Of a stretch of DNA of 64,000 bases, positions 56,521-64,000 are shown piece after piece. Both the position numbers and the translations under genes were made by a program. Location of the stretch: assembly GCA_949316495.1 (NCBI GenBank), contig OX439007.1, positions 11,691,479 to 11,755,478 on the forward strand, written 5' to 3'. The notes under the pieces were generated by a model. The model searched no databases. It was not told where the DNA came from and saw only the letters and a program-made list of their open reading frames with translations. Positions within the stretch are counted from its first letter, which is position 1. Every line of letters starts with the position of its first letter. Source of the DNA: Amphiduros pacificus. Lineage: Eukaryota; Annelida; Polychaeta; Phyllodocida; Hesionidae.

Positions 56521-59500
56521 ATTTTAGATGTGAATAGAGCTAAAATAACCCCTTTATTGGGTATCCACAAAGCAGTGAGAGATAGTGTTAAAACATAGTC
56601 TCAAATATAAATGCTTTTCTTTTAAATTATTCAATTTATTTCATTATCGGGAAACAAAACAGACCAATGAAATTTATGACAGTAATAATGGATGCTGTGT
56701 TGTCGATGTTGTGACCTCATTGTGAGCACACAACTGTGACACTACCTTAATAATGGCAATTATACATGTGTCACGTATGCAGAAAGTTATGAAATGACAA
56801 CAGTGGGAAGCTACAAGCTCAATCCACAACTCTACCATACCATATAATCTTATTAATTTTTAAGCCTTAATTTTTGTCACCTGAACCCAAATAATGACCA
56901 GTGTTTATGTATAATAGTGGTATGAGGGGCGAGTGCTTTTGATTTACAAGTGCACAATGTAGCATATTTCATATTTCTATACTTATCAACTTCTTTCCAA
57001 TTTAGATTAACAGTTCAATGATTATTGTTTATTTAATTAAAAAATCTATTAAAATCACCACAAGAAGTTACTCATTCAGTGCAGTTAGGGGTTGTGTTCG
57101 ATTTATTGCTGTGCAATTTAGAATCTGTGTAACCCGACTTAATTAGCTACAGTTGTTGCACCTTAATATAGAGTTCAGGAATGTTTACACTCGAGTGGGT
57201 TTATTTAAAAATAGATTTCAATCTGTATGCAGCTGCCTAATTTGATCTATAAAGAAACACTGGCATTCAAAAGGTTAAGTAAGCCAAACAACAATTAAAC
57301 ATTTTAAGGAACAAACCAGTGCACTGAAGAAGTCTTGAAAATAAATTTATTTGATGGAGAATTTTACTATAGCATCTTTAGATTTATTAATACAATTTCA
57401 TTTAGAATTTCAATTTCAATTTCAATTTTATTCATTCTCATCCAGAAAATGCATCAAATTAAGATGGAGCAATAATGAGAAAGCAGTTTTCATCAGATTT
57501 CAGTAATGATTGCATGACCCCAATTTTTGAATGAGACATGACTTGGACTTTCAGTGCAGAGATGTGTAATAGGCTGACTCCGCATTTTGACCATCAGATC
57601 CCAACTATAGTTAAATCTCAAGAGATAATTTGACACTTTTCTTATTTACATAAACCAGCATTTGTTGAGTTTCTTCAGACAGCACACTACCACACAATGT
57701 TTGTATAGTTTTTATGATAATGTAGGTGTCCAATATTATTATTATGTTGTTGTTTTTTTCCATAATATATCGTGATTAGGCGCAATGCTATGTTTTAATG
57801 GCGTCTTTGATGACTGAGATGCGAGACCTTTCAAGATGAGATGCATGAGGAAGCAGGCAGAGTAACATGAGACCTACCCCACTTCTTCTTCCCATGATTC
57901 CTTGAAACCAATTTTCTACACATGCTATATAGTATTAAATAAAGTTTTTTCTCTTTTGATTTATGGTTTTACTGGTGTTCTAGTTTTTATGGTCATGCTG
58001 AGGACATCTTTTGCTTTATTTACATCAGAGATTCAGCAAACTCATTGAGTTGATATTTCTTTCTTTTCAATATTTTGCTCATGGGGGATTATTATTTTTT
58101 TTTATGTGTTTTACACCTGGGGCATATTATACTGGGATCCTTGGTAATTTTTTATTTATCTTTTGTTAGATGCATCAAAAATAGCTTTTTAAAGGATATG
58201 TAATTAGAAATTAATCCAGGGTAAGTGAAATGTTTTGAAAAGTTATTAGTCACTTGTGTTACTGTGTGACCTGGCGTTTCAAATTTGAAATTTTTTAATC
58301 AAACTTAAGGCACATCAAAAAACTTTGAGAAAAAGTGTCATATATGTTATAGATGATAATGTGTAAGTGAGAGTGGATGAGAATATGTAGGTTATAATGC
58401 ACCTTAACAGATGGCATTCTGACAGCCGTAAGTAGGAAAGGCAGCTTGACATGAGCTAACAACCTGGGAATAAGAGTCTGAAAACATCCTACATTGCATG
58501 AACTCAATGTCAGGAAATATGGCATAGCTTGACTTCCATTCATGCAAATCACTTGTGAGTTTGTTTTAAAGCTCTGTGAGATTTGAAAATAAAAAATCTA
58601 GGGAATTTCACCACTTATCAAAGGGGTGAGGCCAATACAGTCAGCTGGTCTAAATGCCATATGAGGTTCAATCTCATTGTGTAAATTCTTTTAAGGTTTT
58701 GTGTATAAATGCTGGTATTTTGGCATATTAAAAGCATATCTCCATATGGATGCCATAAGGTATTGAAGTTTTACATGGACTAATTATAAAATAAGTTGAA
58801 ATAAGACATAGAAGTTGTAATATCTGTATAGGTCTGTGTCAGCCCAAAGCTGCACATGATGGGTAAAAGTGGGGAGTGTGAACTCTTTTTGAACCTAGAT
58901 GAGGCTTAAAATAGATAAACAGCATTTAATATCATTCTAGCATTATTGAAATTACAATGTCTTTGATGTCATCATGATCATAAGCATAGTTCTATTCTAC
59001 CTTGACATCACTTTACCTTTCAGTCCCTTTATGATAACACTCCACCTAAAGATTGTGCCAAACATGGAGTGTGATTTCAAAATGGAGCTAGTACTTATAT
59101 GGTCTTGTTCAAATAGGTTTATGGAATATAATGCACTCATCAAAATATATTATTCCCATGAAAGCAATTTTTTTTTTAAAGCAATCACCATTTGTCAATA
59201 TTTAAAAAAAAAATTTATTCAGAATTACTTTGAATACACACAGCAATTTCACCAGTTATCCAAGAAAAGTTTAAAATCACATGACTTGGAAATAGATATA
59301 AATTAAGTAATTGCATGTTTTACAGTGTCATGAAATATAGGGAACGGTAATTTTCATGTAATTTTATTTATTAACTTTTGATTGTGTTAGTACCAAAGCA
59401 GAAGTGTGGTGGCTGTGTGAAAGATATATTTGAGTCCCATAACCCTGTTTTTTTCTAAAATAGTTGTTAAAAATTTTATCCATAACTTCTCAACACAAAT

Positions 59501-60495
59501 ATATGTAACAATATCTGCACAAGGTAGGATATCTTGCAATCTCTGATTTCCATTTTTATTATATATATTACATCTTTTTTATAAAATATTTCTTTTTCAA
59601 GTCAAGCTTGAAACTGACAGGCAGAAGGAAGTCTAAACTCCACAAGATATCACATTCTTTTCAGTATAATTCAAGATACATATATATATATATATATAAA
59701 TATATTGGTGACATCTGGCAGGACATGTCAAGTGAGATGTTCTCCCATGTTTTATCTCTTAACATTGTCATACAGGAAGCATACTGAATGGCTGATACTT
59801 TTATATTTATATTTGACCTTTTGTCATGAATATCCAACAAAACATCCTCTCCCCTGAGTTTTGCGCATGTACGTGAGAAGTTACCCTGGGGCAAAGAGAT
59901 TCGTGTATGTTGCTAATTGTCAGTAAATATTCCCTAGTAGGATAACTCTCTCAGTTAGTCCAGTCCCTTTTCACACATAATCAACTTCATAATCACGAAT
60001 ACTTACTTGGGCCCAGGACTCTGGAACACCGAGTGTTATTGAATAATGTTATGCATGCAAAAATACTGATTTATTTTAATATTTTTTAAATTAAATTTGC
60101 TTTGTAATTCTTGATCGATGTTGATATCAGGTCACAAGAAAACCCACAGAGAGGTCAAACATTGTAACAAGGGAAATAAGTGCCTCCACCTGGTGGCAAT
60201 TACCATGGCAACAGATGCAGATTTTGCTGGAGGGGAAGGAGGGGAAGTCTGGGTAATTGTCACGATATGGACAGGTTGGGAGGACATTTCATGAGTTTTG
60301 TACTTCATTTCTAACAGGTGGTATAAAGTGTGGAGATGAATATTCAGTTGCTTTCAAGCTGTTGTCAGTATAAAATATGGTTTATTTTATTACAAACCCA
60401 GAACCTTGTTATTACCATTTATTATAATTTTGCCCTGTAGGACTTGTTTTTTTCCCTGTGGGACCAGCAGGATGGAACATTTTTGCCTGATCTTC
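56521..60495. other. Intron or intergenic DNA, nothing recognised
   Basis: AT-rich sequence with an ATTTCA microsatellite (about 57400-57430) and an AT run at 59678-59698. No convincing exon. An X-box-like motif, ATTACCATGGCAAC, lies at 60199-60212 in a small GC-richer patch. Confidence 0.4.
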
Positions 60496-60499
60496 TTAA

Positions 60500-61009
60500 A
60501 GGGAGTAAGCACCATTTTGGCAAAACAATGTTTAAAATTCACATTTTGGTGATAAATGTCAATGTCTTTCATGTCTATTTTCTTTTATATTGATACGTCC
60601 CCTCATTTGCCTGTTAATTCTATTTTAACAAGACCCTAATCTATTGCCCCTTTATGAAAGCACACTTCTTTCTTGACATCATTTTCATGTGAAGTGTTGT
60701 CATAGAAGCACTGAAAGGTAAATGACATCATATGAGTATGGCAATATGCTTATGACATCATGAAAGATATTGTCCTTTGAATAGTGCCAGAATGATGTCA
60801 AACAGTATGATTCTACTTTGAGCCTCATCTGAGGTAAAAAAAAGTTCACATTACCTGTGTTTGCCCGTCACGTACAACTGATGGCTGAGGCGCTTCTATG
60901 TCTTATTGCAATTCATCTTATTACCTAATGCTAAACTTCAATATGTCATGGTGTTCATATGTAGATATGCTCTTTATTGACAAATTTACAGGCTTAATGC
61001 CTAATACCT
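60500..61009 (-). mobile_element. MITE copy 2 (TTAA target sites)
   Basis: 510 bp, flanked by TTAA at 60496-60499 and 61010-61013. The ends AGGGAGTAAGCA and (reverse complement) AGGTATTAGGCA form imperfect inverted repeats. Matches 20472-20955 in opposite orientation. Non-coding; TTAA duplication suggests mobilisation by a piggyBac-type transposase. Confidence 0.78.
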
Positions 61010-61134
61010 TTAAATCTTCACTTGCTGAAGGCTTGTGTACAGAGCCCTGGAAATATTGATTTTTCCACAAGGCCAAATAGGTGATAAAAGGCAGTGTCTC
61101 TGTTTCCTTATACAGAGATTGAGATGAATGAATT

Positions 61135-61492
61135 CACTTGCAGTCACAGAAGTCCTGGTATACAAGTCACAGTGGCCCTGGTGTACAAGTCACAGGCAGT
61201 CACAGATGCCCTTGTATACAAGTCACAGGCAGTCACAGAGGCCCTGGCTACAAGTCACAGGCAGTCACAGAGGCCCTGGCTACAAGTCACAGGCAGTCAC
61301 AGAGGCCCTTGTATACAAGTCACAGGCAGTCACAGAGGCCCTTGTATACAAGTCACAGGCAGTCACAGAGGCCCTGGTATACAAGTCACAGGCAGTCACA
61401 GAGGCCCTGGTATACAAGTCACAGGCAGTCACTGGGGTCCTGGCATACAAGACACAGGCTGTCACTGAGGCCCTGGTATACAAGTCACATGT
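61135..61492 (+). repeat. 33-bp minisatellite, possibly seeded by an exon
   Basis: About eleven units of aggcagtcacagaggccctg plus gtatacaagtcac. The array is preceded by a good acceptor (ctgtttccttatacag, ending 61114) and ends at catgttgattctg before GTAAGC at 61502. It therefore looks like an exon, or exon edge, that has expanded. Two units lack 2 bp and change the frame, which argues against the whole array being coding. Confidence 0.9.
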
Positions 61493-61662
61493 TGATTCTG
61501 GTAAGCTTAGGGCTCATTTTCATTTTATTTTAACTTTACTAAATGTTCCCAAGACACATATAAATGTATTTTATATTTCAACACTCACATTTCAATGTAG
61601 TTTTGGGGATAGCCTTCAGGTACTTTGCCAGCGGCAACTAAACATGTTACTAGGGAAGGTTA

Positions 61663-61728
61663 ATTACCATGACAACAGTCAGTGTGGCACATCATGATTG
61701 TACATCGGCCACAAGTTACCATGGTGAC
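61663..61728. promoter_or_regulatory. Pair of X-box-like motifs
   Basis: ATTACCATGACAAC (61663-61676) and GTTACCATGGTGAC (61715-61728) both resemble RFX sites. No promoter could be assigned. Confidence 0.2.
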
Positions 61729-62074
61729 TGACATAGCTGTGCTTTTATTGTGATCAACATGTACAATGACTTCAATTATACACACATTGTAAAAGTGAAG
61801 AATTTGGCAACCCTGAATGAGAAAGGCTGTTTTCAGATCCACTAGGCCTTGACCATCTTCTACTGGACATGGCATGTGGAAATTGAGTGAAAATATAACA
61901 TATGTTCTATGAAATCAGAACAAGAGGCTTCTGGGTTGTCAAATGTGATTTTGTCTCATATATCACATAAATGTGATATCTCATATTGTTTTACACTAAA
62001 AGGTTACAGGCACAGGTGATATGGATATGGAAGTGACAAACTTTTTTATATTTTTATATCATGGATTTGAGAAA

Positions 62075-62235
62075 TGTGACAATATCTGACATCACATGAC
62101 TGTATGTGGTGTCACATGACCATATCTTGCATCACATGACTATTTCGTGTCACATGACTTTTTCTGGCATCACATGAATGTATCTTGCATCAAATGAACA
62201 TATCTGGCATCACATGACCACATCTAGCCATGCAC
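62075..62235 (+). repeat. Imperfect ~25-bp repeat with CATCACATGAC core
   Basis: Six to seven loose units (tcacatgac with tatctggcatca) containing the E-box CACATG. Confidence 0.7.
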
Positions 62236-62264
62236 AGCTTCTGAACATTTATAGTTATCTTGTT

Positions 62265-63775
62265 TGTGACCATTAACCGTGCAGAACATGGTTGTCTCAC
62301 TCATTCCCATCAGCATGATTAACCATACATAACATAATTACCTGGCTTTCACTTGTTGACAATAAAACAGAATCTAGTTATCTTGTCAAAAAAAAAAAAA
62401 AACAACAACAAAAAAACAAACAGAACATAAAGATTGTTATTGTGCTTGCACCAATAAACTAACCAGAACATAGTTACATCTATAACCATTATTCCTACAG
62501 AACTTAATCCCACACTCATTCCCATTAGCCGTACAGAACATAGTTATCATTGTTAACACCCATTAACCATACAGAATATAGCTATCTTGTTAACACACAT
62601 TAGCCATACAGAACATAGTTATCATTGTTAACACCCATTAACCATACAGAACATAGTTATCTTGATAACACCCATTAACCATACAGAACATAGTTATCTT
62701 GCTAACACACATTAACCATTCAGAATATAGTTCTCTTGTTAACACCCATTAACCATTCAGAATAGTTATCTTGTTAACACCCATTAACCATACAGAACAT
62801 AGTTATCATTGTTAACACCCATTAACCATACAGAACATAGTTATCTTGCTAACACCCATTAACCATTCAGAACATAGTTATCTTGCTAACACCCATTAAC
62901 CATTCAGAATATAGTTATCTTGCTAACACCCATTAACCATTCAGAATATAGTTATCTTGTTAACACCCATTAACCATTCAGAATATAGCTATCTTGCTAA
63001 CACCCATTAACCATTCAGAATATAGTTATCTTGATAACACCCATTAACCATTCAGAACATAGTTATCTTGCTAACACCCATTAACCATTCAGAACATAGT
63101 TATCTTGCTAACACCCATTAACCATTCAGAACATAGTTATCTTGCTAACACCCATTAACCATACAGAACATAGTTATCTTGCTAACACCCATTAACCATA
63201 CAGAACATAGTTATCTTGCTAACACACATTAACCATTCAGAATATAGTTCTCTTGTTAACACCCATTAACCATTCAGAATAGTTATCTTGTTAACACCCA
63301 TTAACCATACAGAACATAGTTATCTTGATAACACCCATTAACCATACAGAACATAGTTATCTCGCTAACACCCATTAACCATTCAGAACATAGTTATCTT
63401 GCTAACACCCATTAACCATTCAGAACATAGTTATCTTGCTAACACCCATTAACCATTCAGAATATAGTTATCTTGCTAACACCCATTAACCATTCAGAAT
63501 ATAGTTATCTTGTTAACACCCATTAACCATTCAGAATATAGCTATCTTGCTAACACCCATTAACCATTCAGAATATAGTTATCTTGATAACACCCATTAA
63601 CCATTCAGAATATAGTTATCTTGATAACACCCATTAACCATTCAGAACATAGTTATCTTGCTAACACCCATTAACCATTCAGAATATAGTTATCTTGTTA
63701 ACACCCATTAACCATTCAGAATATAGCTATCTTGCTAACACCCATTAACCATTCAGAACATAGTTATCTTGTCTG
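62265..63775 (+). repeat. 37-bp minisatellite GTTATCTTGCTAACACCCAT plus taaccattcagaacata
   Basis: About 38 units, degenerate at the left, where a poly-A/CAA run at 62386-62417 interrupts it. A higher-order block of about 517 bp is repeated: the marker variant ttctcttgttaacaccc occurs at about 62731 and 63248. Confidence 0.95.
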
Positions 63776-64000
63776 TGGGCATTGTTTACTGGGCTCTGAT
63801 GTTGTGTTCATATTTCACAGACGAATGTTATGTTTTGTGGTTTGGGGATTTTGGCCTAAATTCCCCACCGGACTCAGTATCATAGGAATGCTATGTGGTG
63901 ATGGGCATTGCTCAGAGCACTTATATCCTCATACTGCAAACGTCTATATGATCACAATAATATTAACTAGAAAGAAATTATCAAGGTTAAATTATATAAG

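Noticed and set aside
61128-61697. 189-residue protein made of the 33-bp array
   Set aside because: All three frames are open through the array, and 2-bp deletions shift frame; an exon edge is possible but not this whole frame.

Overview
The window is animal nuclear DNA: AT-rich, intron-rich, with GT-AG introns, AATAAA polyadenylation signals, LINE, SINE and MITE remnants, and many minisatellites. The gene content (DEG/ENaC channel with PAN and MAM modules, intronless TRIM with a propeller-like tail) fits a lophotrochozoan such as a mollusc or brachiopod. That placement is an inference; no species can be read from the sequence.

Layout. 247-4652 (minus): 5' half of a DEG/ENaC channel gene, running off the left edge. 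5.4-6.6 kb: decayed CR1/Jockey-like LINE. 6.7-13 kb: tRNA-derived SINE pieces and a degenerate satellite, no gene recognised. 15133-18472 (plus): complete five-exon YRDC, the threonylcarbamoyl-AMP synthase of the tRNA t6A pathway. 20.5-25.6 kb: a TTAA-flanked MITE, a 2.84 kb foldback element with repeated GTACGTACCCC sites, and a second TTAA-flanked foldback MITE. 25675-51191 (plus): a 16-exon gene whose coding sequence, assembled from splice sites, stays in frame for 1,143 residues. It encodes a U1/matrin-type C2H2 zinc-finger protein with two coding repeats and a likely SUMO site; I do not recognise the ortholog. 39808-41931 (minus): a single-exon TRIM gene nested antisense in one of its introns. 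53112-55521 (plus): the start of a beta-propeller-like gene. 55.9-64 kb: more tandem arrays and a second copy of the first MITE.

The most striking feature is in the zinc-finger gene. Its introns hold about 13 kb of minisatellites, and at least seven arrays (six introns clearly, one partly) are built from a splice junction of that same gene. Some units carry the 3' end of the exon plus its donor; others carry the acceptor plus the start of the next exon. Each array is therefore a run of up to about 90 potential splice sites. The nested TRIM gene shows the same logic: the array behind it is made of its own last codons and stop. I know of no named system of this kind and report it as the main finding.

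The genes share no obvious pathway. YRDC is a housekeeping enzyme, the channel is probably sensory or neuronal, and the zinc-finger and TRIM genes are linked by position only.
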